Shown here in pieces: positions 34,231-44,229 of a stretch of 64,000 bases of DNA. The stretch spans positions 1 through 64,000 of the forward strand of contig JAQBNK010000188.1 of the NCBI GenBank assembly GCA_028288595.1. Reading direction: 5' to 3'. The translations under genes were made by a program, and so were the position numbers. The DNA comes from Chitinophagaceae bacterium. Lineage in GTDB: Bacteria > Bacteroidota > Bacteroidia > Chitinophagales > Chitinophagaceae. The notes beneath the pieces are model-generated. The model did no database searches, was not told the DNA's origin, and saw nothing but the letters and a program-made list of their open reading frames with translations. Position 1 is the first letter of the stretch, and each line of letters begins with the position of its first letter.

Positions 34231-35490
34231 ATGAGCAATTTGTATACATTGATATGGATTGGTGTAACCCTGATCTTAATCGGATTCTTTGCGGGGATTG
34301 AAATTGCTTTCGTAAGCGCCAACCGGCTTAATATCGAACTAAAAAAACAACAAGGCAGGTTCAGTGGAATTATTCTCTCCAAATTTGTTGGAGAGCCTGC
34401 AAAATTTTTGGGCACCAGTTTGATCGGGTTGAACATTTGCCTTGTTATCTATGGCTTGCTTTTAAGCGAATTAATGAAGCAATCTCTCTGGAACCCTTTT
34501 AGTATTCAGAATCAATATATCAAACTCGTATTCGACACATTGGTCTCTACTTTTATTGTTTTAATCCTCGGTGAATTTCTGCCAAAAGCTATTTTCCGGG
34601 CGAGGAACGATTCATTATTGAGTGGGCTTGCTCCATTGATGAATGTGTTTTACAAACTGCTTTACCCGATTGCATCTGTTTTTGTTAACCTGTCGCAGGG
34701 AATACTGGAGTTTCTTTTTAATGTGCGCATCAAAAATAAAAATGAAGCTTATACAACCGTTGATCTCGAGTATTTCTTTCAGCAAACCAAAGAGCAGGAA
34801 GAAGGAAACCAGGAATTGAATGCAGAATTATTTGAGAATGCTTTATCACTTCCGAACGTTAAGGTTCGCCAGTTTCTCGTTCCACGAACAGAAATTGAAG
34901 GAGCAGATATCCAGACACCGATAGAAGAAATTAAAAAACAATTTATTGAAACCAAGTTGAGTAAGCTGGTCGTGTACGATGATAGTATTGATAATGTACT
35001 GGGCTATGTGCATCAACTCGATCTTTTTAAAAAACCTGCTGATATCCGCTCTATACTTTTACCGATACCCCCCGTACCCGAAAGTATGAGTGCGATGGAC
35101 CTCATCAGTAAATTTTCGAAGGAAAGAAAAAGCATCGCCTGGGTAGTGGATGAATTTGGCGGAACATCCGGCATCGTAACCATGGAGGATGTGCTGGAAG
35201 AGATCTTTGGCGAGATCAGGGATGAGTATGATACTGAAGAGTTTGTAGAAAAACAGATAGCGGAAGATGAATTTATTTTCTCTGGCAGGCTCGAACTTGA
35301 TTACCTGAATGAAAAGTTTGATTTCGATTTTCCTGAAAATGAATCAGAAACACTTTCGGGTTATATTATTAACCAGCACGAGGCCATCCCAAAGTCTAAA
35401 GAAAGGATCATCATTGACCGGTTCGAATTCAACATTTTAAACGTGAGCGACACCCGTATTGATATGGTAAAAATGAAGGTGCTGCATTAA
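34231..35490 (+). CDS. CNNM/HlyC-type membrane protein with CBS domains
   Basis: Hemolysin-family (CorC/HlyC or gliding-motility GldE-like) protein of 419 aa. The N-terminal DUF21 membrane domain has about four helices up to residue 150. A CBS pair (approximately 210-330, with the VKVRQFLVPRTEIEGAD and GGTSGIVTMEDVLEEIFGEI blocks) follows, and the C-terminus is a CorC/HlyC transporter-associated domain. It is thought to act in divalent cation transport or envelope functions. In Bacteroidota a relative (GldE) helps gliding; whether this is GldE cannot be told here. Confidence 0.88.
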   Translation: MSNLYTLIWIGVTLILIGFFAGIEIAFVSANRLNIELKKQQGRFSGIILSKFVGEPAKFLGTSLIGLNICLVIYGLLLSELMKQSLWNPFSIQNQYIKLVFDTLVSTFIVLILGEFLPKAIFRARNDSLLSGLAPLMNVFYKLLYPIASVFVNLSQGILEFLFNVRIKNKNEAYTTVDLEYFFQQTKEQEEGNQELNAELFENALSLPNVKVRQFLVPRTEIEGADIQTPIEEIKKQFIETKLSKLVVYDDSIDNVLGYVHQLDLFKKPADIRSILLPIPPVPESMSAMDLISKFSKERKSIAWVVDEFGGTSGIVTMEDVLEEIFGEIRDEYDTEEFVEKQIAEDEFIFSGRLELDYLNEKFDFDFPENESETLSGYIINQHEAIPKSKERIIIDRFEFNILNVSDTRIDMVKMKVLH

Positions 35491-35536
35491 AAAAAATTCC
35501 TTTCATACATTTCACCTGAAATGTCGCGGCAGCCTG

Positions 35537-35544
35537 TAACTTCG
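35537..35544 (+). promoter_or_regulatory. Possible −7 box for tatC
   Basis: TAACTTCG has one mismatch to TAnnTTTG and lies 20 bp upstream of the ATG at 35565. No clear −33 element. Confidence 0.3.
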
Positions 35545-35564
35545 CCGCAGTTTACAAAAAATCA

Positions 35565-36422
35565 ATGGCGCTAAATATCTTCAACAGGTCCGGCACTGGA
35601 AAAGCAGAAATGAGTTTTATTGATCATCTTGAATCATTAAGATGGCACCTCATCCGTTCCGTCCTGGCCATCCTGGTAATGGCGGTGGTGATTTTTATAT
35701 ACAGGGATTGGGTGTTTGATTATATCATCGCGGGGCCGGTAAATCCCAAATTCATTAGCTATAGTGCCTTATGTAATTTTAGTCATTGGGCACATTTAGG
35801 AGAAGCGCTTTGCATGAAGCCGGTGAATATATCCATGCAAACAACCACATTTGGCGGGCAGTTTTTGAGCGCCTTCACCATTGCCTTTATAGGCGGTTTT
35901 ATTATCGCCTTTCCTTATATCTTCTGGGAGTTCTGGAGATTTGTAAAACCGGCATTAAAACCTAAAGAGCTCAGAAACACGAGATTTATTATTTTCTGGG
36001 TTTCTTTTTTCTTCTTTCTTGGTGCTGCATTTGGATATTTTATTCTCGGGCCATTTACTTTCAATTTTCTAGGGGGCTTTACTATCGGCTCCCAGCAAAT
36101 CCTGGTTACCCGCCCTACTTTAAATGATTATCTCGATAACCTGACCAATATCATTTTAGGTTGCGGTCTGGCTTTTGAATTACCTGTACTGGCTTTTGCG
36201 CTAACTAAAATTGGGCTCATTACACCCGGTTTTTTGAAACGCACACGCAAATATGCCATCGTAATAATTCTTATAGCAGCGGCTTTTATTACTCCCAGCC
36301 CCGACTGGATCAGCCAGATGATCGTTTTTACGCCACTTTTTCTTCTTTACCAGCTAAGTATCATAGTCTCTAAAAGGGCTTACAAAGAAATGGAGAAGCG
36401 GGAACAGGAAGAATGGAGTTAA
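35565..36422 (+). CDS. tatC: Twin-arginine translocase subunit TatC
   Basis: Core receptor of the Tat pathway, exporting folded proteins. The 285-aa membrane protein has six helices. MSFIDHLESLRWHLIRS (about 16-32) is the N-terminal landmark, FWRFVKPALKPKE and FELPVLAFALTKIG are further signatures. Relative to E. coli TatC it has a longer loop at about 56-90. It may export the two Tat-signal proteins in this window (24696 and 62843). TatA/B genes are not seen here. Confidence 0.95.
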   Translation: MALNIFNRSGTGKAEMSFIDHLESLRWHLIRSVLAILVMAVVIFIYRDWVFDYIIAGPVNPKFISYSALCNFSHWAHLGEALCMKPVNISMQTTTFGGQFLSAFTIAFIGGFIIAFPYIFWEFWRFVKPALKPKELRNTRFIIFWVSFFFFLGAAFGYFILGPFTFNFLGGFTIGSQQILVTRPTLNDYLDNLTNIILGCGLAFELPVLAFALTKIGLITPGFLKRTRKYAIVIILIAAAFITPSPDWISQMIVFTPLFLLYQLSIIVSKRAYKEMEKREQEEWS

Positions 36423-36456
36423 ACAGTAAATTGCATTACACTTTTATTCCCCTCAC

Positions 36457-36912
36457 ATGAGTCTTCATTTCGATTTTTCCAAACCTATAGCGCTTGGTTG
36501 CGACCACGCCGGTTTCGAATATAAACAGGCCATTTTTACATGGTTGCAACAAAAAGGATATACAGTTAAAGATTTCGGTACAACGTCGCCGGATTCTGTT
36601 GACTACCCCGACTTTGCACATGCGGTAGCTTCTGCTGTAGAAAATAAAGAATATTCTTGCGGCGTTCTTCTTTGCGGATCGGCTAACGGCGTTGCCATCA
36701 CAGCGAATAAACATCAAACCATAAGAGCTGCAATTTGCTGGCAAAACGATATCGCAACCCTGGCAAGAAAGCACACTGATGCTAATATCATCTGTATTCC
36801 TGCAAGATTTGTTTCACTGCATCTTTCACAGGAAATGATAGAAATTTTTCTTTCAACTGAATTTGAAGGAGGGCGCCATGCCAACCGCGTTAATAAAATT
36901 GCTTGTTCTTAA
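36457..36912 (+). CDS. rpiB: Ribose-5-phosphate isomerase B
   Basis: Interconverts ribose-5-phosphate and ribulose-5-phosphate in the pentose phosphate pathway. The 151-aa length is normal for the RpiB/LacAB family. IALGCDHAGFEYK near the start holds the phosphate site, VKDFGT and DYPDFAHAVA follow, and the catalytic Cys lies in GVLLCGSANGVAI. A typical C-terminal GGRHANRVNKI block is present. Cytosolic. Next gene begins 16 bp downstream. Confidence 0.94.
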   Translation: MSLHFDFSKPIALGCDHAGFEYKQAIFTWLQQKGYTVKDFGTTSPDSVDYPDFAHAVASAVENKEYSCGVLLCGSANGVAITANKHQTIRAAICWQNDIATLARKHTDANIICIPARFVSLHLSQEMIEIFLSTEFEGGRHANRVNKIACS

Positions 36913-36928
36913 ATATTAAAACACACTA

Positions 36929-38467
36929 ATGAAACGATTATTTCTAGGCAGCCTGATGCTGTTATCAGTCAGTGCTTTTGCACAAACAAAAACTGACTTC
37001 GCGGCCAGGTATGCCAGCGAAATTAAACCCGCAGACCTCAGGGAAAAACTCACCATCATTGCAGGAGCAGAAATGCAGGGCAGGGAAACCGCTACCCCCG
37101 GTCAGAAAAGAGCCGCGGCATTTATTGAAGATTTTTTTAAAAGGATCGGATTGCAGCCCGGCACACCCACTGGTTACCAGTTGCCTTATCCTGTTTTCCA
37201 GGATACTTTATTAGGAAGTTCCTTATCAGTAAATGGCCAGGCTTTTAAAAGTGATGAAGCTTATGCTTTCAGCCCGGCTGGAATAACAGCAGGCGAATGG
37301 AAGATCAATAACATTGTTTTTGCAGGATACGGTATCGTTGATTCAATGCATAACGATTATGATGGTCTTGATGTAAAAGATAAATGGGTGATGATTCTCG
37401 ACGGAACTGCAACTGATGCACCTGCACCCACAAGTGGCGGAGGCGGTGGATTTCGCAGAGGTCCCGGTTCTGCATTTGCAAAAGCTGCATCAGCAAGAGC
37501 AAAAGGCGCTATTGGAATGATTGTAATTACAAAAGACTTTCCGAGAAGACAGCCAATGGCACTGAAAGGCAATATGTATGTCAACAGAACGGCAGCAACA
37601 TCATTCCCGTCAGTATCTGTTTCTCCGGCAGTGGCAGCGGCAATTTTAAATAATACTTCATTAAATAGTTTTGATGCATTAAAGGCCGCTGCTAAACAAA
37701 CAGCTACTTCAACTGTTCAGTTTAATGTGGCTAAACAAACACAAACTTTAGAAAGCACAGATGTGATCGGTGTATTACCGGGCACTGATAAAAAAGATGA
37801 GTATGTATTTGTGACTGGGCATTATGATCATCTTGGTATTCGCAATGGCCAGATCTATTATGGCGCTGATGATGACGGCTCCGGCACAACTGCTGTACTG
37901 GAACTTGCACAGACATTTGCCAAAGCTGCAAAAGAAGGTCACCGCCCAAGAAGAACAATGGTTTTTATGACTGTATCCGGTGAAGAAGAAGGATTATGGG
38001 GCTCTGAATTTTATTCCAACCATCCCGTATTTCCCCTGGAAAAAACGTCGGTTGATCTGAACATTGATATGATTGGAAGAATTGACCCCAGCTATAAAGG
38101 CGATTCTACGAATTATGTTTATTCTATTGGGGAAGATAAATTAAGCAGCGATCTTCAGCCGATTACTGATGATGTCAATTCCCGTTATATGCATATGGAA
38201 CTGGACAGGAGATATAATGATATCACGGATCCTAACCGTTTTTACTATCGTTCAGATCATTACAACTTCGCAAGGAAAGGCGTTCCGATTATTTTTTATT
38301 TTAACGGGGTACATCCTGACTATCATCGTCCGACTGATACGGTTGATAAAATTAATTTTGATGTAATGTCAAAAAGAGCGCAGCTTGTTTTTCATACCGC
38401 ATGGGTAATGGCTAACCGGGATGAAATGCTGAAACGTGATATACCATTGAATATTCCTCCGAGATAG
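36929..38467 (+). CDS. Secreted M28 family peptidase with PA domain
   Basis: Zinc aminopeptidase-like protein of 512 aa with a signal peptide (MKRLFLGSLMLLSVSAFA). A protease-associated domain (about 130-235) precedes the M28 catalytic domain. Zinc ligands are recognisable in TGHYDHLG, GADDDGSGT, SGEEEGLWGSEFY and the distal YYRSDHYNFARKG. It should degrade extracellular or periplasmic peptides. It converges with a second, unrelated-architecture M28 gene, with a perfect inverted repeat between them. Confidence 0.92.
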   Translation: MKRLFLGSLMLLSVSAFAQTKTDFAARYASEIKPADLREKLTIIAGAEMQGRETATPGQKRAAAFIEDFFKRIGLQPGTPTGYQLPYPVFQDTLLGSSLSVNGQAFKSDEAYAFSPAGITAGEWKINNIVFAGYGIVDSMHNDYDGLDVKDKWVMILDGTATDAPAPTSGGGGGFRRGPGSAFAKAASARAKGAIGMIVITKDFPRRQPMALKGNMYVNRTAATSFPSVSVSPAVAAAILNNTSLNSFDALKAAAKQTATSTVQFNVAKQTQTLESTDVIGVLPGTDKKDEYVFVTGHYDHLGIRNGQIYYGADDDGSGTTAVLELAQTFAKAAKEGHRPRRTMVFMTVSGEEEGLWGSEFYSNHPVFPLEKTSVDLNIDMIGRIDPSYKGDSTNYVYSIGEDKLSSDLQPITDDVNSRYMHMELDRRYNDITDPNRFYYRSDHYNFARKGVPIIFYFNGVHPDYHRPTDTVDKINFDVMSKRAQLVFHTAWVMANRDEMLKRDIPLNIPPR

Positions 38468-38489
38468 TTTTTGAGACATCAGGATAAAT

Positions 38490-38550
38490 AATTAAAAAGT
38501 CAAAATTCAAAATAAGCAATCCCGGCCTTCTGAATTTTGACTTTTTAATT
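38490..38550. terminator. Perfect 20-bp inverted repeat, bidirectional terminator, family B
   Basis: AATTAAAAAGTCAAAATTCA at 38490-38509 is exactly repeated in inverted form at 38531-38550 around a 21-base loop. It sits between convergent M28 peptidase genes. The TTTTGACTTTTTA core links it to the spacers near 10148 and 47320. Confidence 0.75.
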
Positions 38551-38556
38551 TTGATT

Positions 38557-40770
38557 TTACTTCCCGGCAGCATTCAAATAGTTCGCCAGCCGCTCTATAG
38601 ATTGCGCAACTACAAAAACCTGTTGCTGTGCTTCAGTCCAGTTTCTTTGTTCGATGGCTTCACGAATACCCGGTAATGTTTTCACTCCATACCCTGTATA
38701 AAACCCGGGCGCATAGATCGTGTGTTTATACCATCCTCTTCTTGGTAAACCTGCTTCAGAAAGTAATTGCTGTTCTGCTTTATATAATACCTGATCCATG
38801 TTACTTCTTGCTGAAGAACTCATATCATTTTTAGCAAGCTTCTCGCGGAGTCTTTTACTCGCAGTATCCAAACCATGCAGCGCATTTTGCAATGGAGTAA
38901 AATTTAGATAAGGCACATCGCTTTTCGCAACCGGAATTTTGCGTGGCTCTTTCGGATCGGCTGCGAGCTGGTAAGCATTTTGCCTGATCACTAAATTTTC
39001 TGCCTCCGTCGTTTCACGCATCTGGTCGGTAAGTGATGATAGTTCACTTGCATAACCATTAATGGTTTTATAAAGACTTGTAAAATCAAAAGGCAACACA
39101 TCGGCATTTGCCATTCTTAAAACAGCACGCCCTGCAGTTTTCGCAAGTGCCACACCATACCTGAATGTTCCATCATTAAAGCGAACATAATGATCATAAG
39201 AATCGTAAATGGAATGATAATCACCGCCGCCATCTTCTCCTCCAAAACCAAGATCAAGAGAAGGAATGCCAAGGTGTTGTAAGAAAGAAGAATAATCAGA
39301 CCCGGAACCTAATGCACCCAGCTTCAGTTCATCCATATTGGCTGCTTCCTTTTTTGCTTTGGCAGTTCCGGCATTTATCATACTCTCTGCTTTGGTCCTG
39401 TCGAATACAGTTGCCCCGGTTTCAGGATCAGTAACATCTTTTGCAATATCCGTCATGAAAGATTCAAATGCATGAGAGCCCGAAGCGCCCAAAAATCCAC
39501 GGCCATTGCTATCAGAATTAATATAGATCACTCCTTTTTGCTGAAGTTCTTTTGCATGGTCTTCTGCCCATTCTGTTGAGCCGATCAACCCGGGTTCTTC
39601 ACCATCCCACGCACAATAAATAATGGTGCGTTTTGGTTTCCATCCTGTTTTAATTAATTCACCAATAGCTTTTACTTCTTCCAATTCAGCAGCGAGCCCG
39701 CTTATCGGATCAGATGCGCCATTCACCCACGCATCATGGTGGTTACCGCGAATGATCCACTCATCAGGATATTCACTTCCGCGAAGCATACCCACTACAT
39801 CATATGCAGGAACGATATCCCAGTTAAATTCTGTCTTCAAATGAACTACAGTTTTACCGGGGCCAAAATGGTAAGTGATAGGAAGTCCGCCCCGCCAGTC
39901 TGCAGGCACTACTTCTCCTTCCAGTGCCTCGAGTAAAGGTTGTGCATCATGGTAACTGATTGGTAGAACAGGAATTTTTAAAATAGTAGTGGCTTCACTT
40001 CTTTGTAATCGTTTTGCATTTTCAGTTGCCCCCACTCCTGGCGTTAGCGGATCGCCGGGATAGATAACCATATCCATAACCGAACCACGCTGCACACCGT
40101 ACTCACTTTTATAAGCGCCCTTCGGGTAAACATCGCCGGCGGTATACCCGTCATCTTTTGGATCAGAATAAATAAGACAGCCGATAGCGCCATGTTCCTG
40201 CGCCACTTTTGGTTTGATACCCCGCCATGAACGGCCGTATTTAGCTATTACAATTTTCCCGTTTACATCAATACCCATGCTGGCGAGTTTTTCATAATCA
40301 TCGGGCAAACCATAATTTACAAACACGAGTTGAGCCGTCACATCTCCATCTGCGCTCCATGCATTATATGTAGGCAATTGATTTTCCTGGCCCGATGTTG
40401 CATCTTCTTTTAAGGCCGGTTCTTTAAGCAGTGCTTTAAAGACGGTGGGTGACGTCATTTCCAAAACTCTTGTTTTAGGTGTTGGAAATAAAACGTGGTA
40501 GGTCTCTATTTTGGCATCAAGGCCCGCCGCTTTATATTGGCTCAGCACATATTCAGCGACGTTCTTGCTTCCCTGCGAACTTATATTGTGCGGAACAGCA
40601 GACATCGTTTTGATATTGTTGCCAATTCGTTGTGCATTTAGTTGCTGATCGAATTTCTCTTCCAGTTGCTTTTGTTGCTGTGTGCCGGCTGCAGTAAAAC
40701 CGGGAATGATCTTTTGCGCATTCACTGTGATAAAGGTGAAAGCCGCAAACACAAATAATATTTTTCTCAT
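38557..40770 (-). CDS. Secreted M28 peptidase, glutamate carboxypeptidase II-like
   Basis: Large 737-aa exopeptidase of the GCPII/transferrin-receptor-like branch. Domain order: signal peptide (to about residue 18), PA domain (near 120-290), M28 catalytic domain (330-560) and a C-terminal dimerisation-like helical domain. Zinc/catalytic residues include GNHHDAWVNGASDPISG, CAWDGEEPGLIGSTEWAE and the C-terminal GLGSGSDYSSFLQHLGIPSLDLGFGGE-like block. It likely removes C-terminal residues from extracytoplasmic peptides. It faces another M28 gene. Confidence 0.92.
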   Translation of the reverse strand: MRKILFVFAAFTFITVNAQKIIPGFTAAGTQQQKQLEEKFDQQLNAQRIGNNIKTMSAVPHNISSQGSKNVAEYVLSQYKAAGLDAKIETYHVLFPTPKTRVLEMTSPTVFKALLKEPALKEDATSGQENQLPTYNAWSADGDVTAQLVFVNYGLPDDYEKLASMGIDVNGKIVIAKYGRSWRGIKPKVAQEHGAIGCLIYSDPKDDGYTAGDVYPKGAYKSEYGVQRGSVMDMVIYPGDPLTPGVGATENAKRLQRSEATTILKIPVLPISYHDAQPLLEALEGEVVPADWRGGLPITYHFGPGKTVVHLKTEFNWDIVPAYDVVGMLRGSEYPDEWIIRGNHHDAWVNGASDPISGLAAELEEVKAIGELIKTGWKPKRTIIYCAWDGEEPGLIGSTEWAEDHAKELQQKGVIYINSDSNGRGFLGASGSHAFESFMTDIAKDVTDPETGATVFDRTKAESMINAGTAKAKKEAANMDELKLGALGSGSDYSSFLQHLGIPSLDLGFGGEDGGGDYHSIYDSYDHYVRFNDGTFRYGVALAKTAGRAVLRMANADVLPFDFTSLYKTINGYASELSSLTDQMRETTEAENLVIRQNAYQLAADPKEPRKIPVAKSDVPYLNFTPLQNALHGLDTASKRLREKLAKNDMSSSARSNMDQVLYKAEQQLLSEAGLPRRGWYKHTIYAPGFYTGYGVKTLPGIREAIEQRNWTEAQQQVFVVAQSIERLANYLNAAGK

Positions 40771-40916
40771 AATCGATAGTTAGGGAAAAGCAAATTAGGG
40801 AATTTACGGAAGAATTAACCGTAAGTCACTTCAGGACATTGTGTTGATTATCTTATTAACATCAGCTGTTCTCTTTTTCAACTTTTGGTCTCCCATTTTC
40901 GATTTACTTTTATCCT

Positions 40917-43900
40917 ATGGCAACCCGTGGGCAGCAGCAACAGAAATTTTTGGAAGATTATAATCGCCTCAACCCTGAACAAAAAAAGGCCGTAGATACA
41001 ATTGATGGGCCGGTGATGGTGATAGCTGGTCCCGGTACCGGTAAAACGCAGATCCTCAGTGCGAGGATCGGCAAAATATTATTGGAAACCGATACGCGGC
41101 CAGAAAATATTTTATGCCTCACCTATACGGATGCGGGTGTGGTGGCTATGCGAAAAAGATTGCTGCAGTTTATCGGCCCAGATGCTTATAAGGTTCATCT
41201 GTATACTTTCCATGCTTTTTGTAATGATGTGATCCAGGATAATTTATCGCTCTTCGAAAAAACTTCCCTGGATGCAATCTCTGACCTGGAAAAGATGGAC
41301 CTGTTCCGCCAATTAATTGATGGGTTTCCTAAAAATCATCCGTTAAAAAGATACCGTGGCGATGTTTATTATGAAGTAAGAAATCTCGACAGCCTCTTCA
41401 GTACAATGAAAAGGGAAGGATGGGCGCCGCAGTTTATTACGCAGAAAGTAGATGAGTACCTGGCTGATATGCCTAACCGTGAAAAGTTTATTTACAAAAG
41501 AGCGTATAAACAATTTAAGTCCGGAGATCTTAAAGAAGATAAGATCAACGAGGAAAAAGAACGCATGGAAAAACTGAAGGCCGCCGTGAATGAGTTTCCG
41601 GCGTTTCAGCAAATGATGCGTGCAGCGAATCGTTATGATTTTGATGATATGATCAATTGGGTGATAGATGCTTTCGAAAAAAATCCGGCATTGCTATCTC
41701 GTTACCAGGAACAGTTTCTTTATATTTTGGTTGATGAATACCAGGATACCAGCGGTACGCAAAACCGTTTGGTTGAACTTCTAATAAACTACTGGGAGCA
41801 ACCTAACATTTTTGTTGTGGGTGATGATGACCAGAGTATTTATCGTTTCCAGGGAGCGAACATCGAGAACATGTGGAAGTTCGCAGATAATTATAAAAAA
41901 GATCTGCTTACAGTTGTGCTGACAAATAATTATCGCAGCATTCAATCCATATTAAATGTTTCCAAAAGCCTGATCGATCGTAATAAAGAACGAATGATCA
42001 GCAGGATAGAAAATCTTACAAAAGATCTTTTGAGCGCTAATCTAAAATATCGCGATATAAATCGCGTGCCTGCAATTACAGAGTACGAAACGCAGCGGCA
42101 GGAAATGATCGATATTACTTTACAGATTGAAAAACTACTGGAACAAAATATTCCTGCAGGTAAAATTGCCGTGATCTTTAAAGAGAATAAATATGGCGAG
42201 GAATTGCAGCAATACTTAAAGCTGCGGAATGTTCCTTACTACAGCAAACGCAGTTTAAACATGCTGCAAATTCCGTTGGTTCAAAAATTAGTAACACTCC
42301 TTGAATATTTATCATGCGAGCATGAAATTTCATTCAGTGGTGACCCGCTGCTATTTGAACTACTGCACTTCGATTGGTTTGGAATTGCACCGATAGAAAT
42401 AGCTAAACTATCAATAGAATCTTCATCCTCAGGATTTGGTGATAATAAAAAATCTTTCCGTCGTTTGCTTTACGAAAAAGCACATGCACCGGCGAAAGAT
42501 CTTTTTAGTCAAACATTAAACCCTTCTTTGCAAAAAGCTTCCCGTGCAATCGAAGACCTGGTAGAAGCTGTTCCTAATATGACCTTGCAAATGCTGGTTG
42601 AAAAGATCATTCGTAAAGCGAATGTTTTATCTACCATTATGCGTAGTCCGGATAAACACTGGGAATTAAAAGTGCTCACAGATTTTTTCGACTTCATAAA
42701 AACAGAAACGGCACGAAAGCCGGAAATGGAACTGAAAGACCTTATCGTGATCTTTCAGCTTATGCAAAAAGAAAATCTTTCTCTTCCGGTTGTGCAGGTA
42801 AGCGGTACAGATAAAGGCGTGAATTTACTAACCGCACATGGCTCTAAAGGACTGGAATATGAGCATGTGTTTTTTGCAAGTTGTAATGCATGCTTCTGGG
42901 AGAAGAAAAGAAAGTTTAATAGCGGGTACACTTTACCGGATACATTATTTACTTCAGCGCCATCCGAAGATGATAATGAAGAAGAGCTCCGGCGTTTATT
43001 TTATGTTGCACTTACAAGAGCAGAACAGCATTTGCATATTTCTTATCACCGTTTTAAAAATGACGGGAAAGAGGAAGAGCCCAGCCGTTTCATTGCAGAG
43101 ATATTAGAAGAACATGAAATTGAAGTTGAAAAAATAGTAGTCGATACCGAAGTGCAATCCGAATTTGCGGCACTGCAGTTTGAGGAAGGCATGGCGCCGG
43201 AAATTGAAAAACTGGAAAGCGATTACATTACACGCATATTAGAAAAGTTTACCTTAAACGTAACCGCCCTCAACAATTACCTCAATTGTCCGTTGCAGTT
43301 TTATTTCCAAAACCTGGTTCGCATTCCTTCTCCAAAAAATGAGGCCACAGAATTTGGATCTGCTGTTCACCACGCATTGGAACATTTGTTCAGGAAGATG
43401 CAATTGAACAATGAAACATTTCCACCGGTTGAAGAATTTCTTTCGGATTTCGACTGGTACATGAAAAGACACCGCGAAAATTTTACAGCGGAACAGTACA
43501 ACCGGCGAATTGAATACGGGTATGAAGTGTTGAAGAATTATTATGCTAACTATATTGATTCCTGGAAAAAGATCGTAGCTATTGAGCGAAACATCCGGAA
43601 CGTAACCATAAATGATGTTCCTGTAAAAGGCAAACTGGACAAACTGGAGTTTGATGGTAAAATGGTTAATGTAGTTGATTATAAATCCGGCGATCCCGAC
43701 AAGGCTGTCGCTAAACTGCGGGGACCGAATGAGAAAGATCCAAATGGTGGCGATTACTGGAGGCAGGCCGTATTCTATAAATTACTTGTCGATAATTATG
43801 AACAGCGCGGATGGAAAGTATTAAGCAGCGAATTTGATTTTATCGAGCCCGATAAAAAGAAAAATTACCGTAAAATAAAAGTTGTTATCACGCCTGAGGA

Positions 43901-44066
43901 CGTAACAACAGTTATTCAGCAGATCACAGATACCTGGAAGAAAATTCAGGACCGTGATTTTTATACCGGCTGCGGAAAAGAAGATTGTCACTGGTGCAAT
44001 TTTGTGAAGACAAATAATATGGCGGTTGAACTTCACGAGGTGAACATGGAGGAAGAAGAAAGTTAA
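40917..44066 (+). CDS. UvrD-type helicase fused to PD-(D/E)XK nuclease
   Basis: Helicase-nuclease of 1049 aa. SF1 helicase motifs run from Walker A GPGTGKT (38-44) through VDEYQDTSGTQ (motif II), GDDDQSIYRFQGA and TNNYRS to LTAHGSKGLEYEH and FYVALTRAEQ. The C-terminal third is a PD-(D/E)XK nuclease with VVDYKSG near residue 918-924. Cys791 (LNCPLQFY) with Cys1019, Cys1024 and Cys1027 (CX4CX2C) matches the 4Fe-4S layout of AddB/Cas4-type nucleases. Role in double-strand-break repair is likely. No partner helicase-nuclease gene is next to it. Confidence 0.9.
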   Translation: MATRGQQQQKFLEDYNRLNPEQKKAVDTIDGPVMVIAGPGTGKTQILSARIGKILLETDTRPENILCLTYTDAGVVAMRKRLLQFIGPDAYKVHLYTFHAFCNDVIQDNLSLFEKTSLDAISDLEKMDLFRQLIDGFPKNHPLKRYRGDVYYEVRNLDSLFSTMKREGWAPQFITQKVDEYLADMPNREKFIYKRAYKQFKSGDLKEDKINEEKERMEKLKAAVNEFPAFQQMMRAANRYDFDDMINWVIDAFEKNPALLSRYQEQFLYILVDEYQDTSGTQNRLVELLINYWEQPNIFVVGDDDQSIYRFQGANIENMWKFADNYKKDLLTVVLTNNYRSIQSILNVSKSLIDRNKERMISRIENLTKDLLSANLKYRDINRVPAITEYETQRQEMIDITLQIEKLLEQNIPAGKIAVIFKENKYGEELQQYLKLRNVPYYSKRSLNMLQIPLVQKLVTLLEYLSCEHEISFSGDPLLFELLHFDWFGIAPIEIAKLSIESSSSGFGDNKKSFRRLLYEKAHAPAKDLFSQTLNPSLQKASRAIEDLVEAVPNMTLQMLVEKIIRKANVLSTIMRSPDKHWELKVLTDFFDFIKTETARKPEMELKDLIVIFQLMQKENLSLPVVQVSGTDKGVNLLTAHGSKGLEYEHVFFASCNACFWEKKRKFNSGYTLPDTLFTSAPSEDDNEEELRRLFYVALTRAEQHLHISYHRFKNDGKEEEPSRFIAEILEEHEIEVEKIVVDTEVQSEFAALQFEEGMAPEIEKLESDYITRILEKFTLNVTALNNYLNCPLQFYFQNLVRIPSPKNEATEFGSAVHHALEHLFRKMQLNNETFPPVEEFLSDFDWYMKRHRENFTAEQYNRRIEYGYEVLKNYYANYIDSWKKIVAIERNIRNVTINDVPVKGKLDKLEFDGKMVNVVDYKSGDPDKAVAKLRGPNEKDPNGGDYWRQAVFYKLLVDNYEQRGWKVLSSEFDFIEPDKKKNYRKIKVVITPEDVTTVIQQITDTWKKIQDRDFYTGCGKEDCHWCNFVKTNNMAVELHEVNMEEEES

Positions 44067-44210
44067 GAGGTGTACTTTAAACCATAACCTGCTATAAATT
44101 CTTAAAACCTCCTATGTTTCTATGTGCCTATGTGGTAAATATGTGGTAAACCAAAATCCTAATAATCTTATAAATCCTCCAAAATGAAGGATCAGACACC
44201 CAAAACAGTT

Positions 44211-44218
44211 TAAGTTTG
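44211..44218 (+). promoter_or_regulatory. −7 box for the Ig-like lipoprotein gene
   Basis: TAAGTTTG is an exact match to TAnnTTTG and ends 11 bp before the ATG at 44230. No clear −33 TTG at usual spacing. Confidence 0.45.
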
Positions 44219-44229
44219 CGCCATTCATT

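Noticed and set aside
40917-44066. Helicase-nuclease as part of a defence system
   Set aside because: No restriction, Cas, toxin or other defence gene adjoins it; repair role is simpler.
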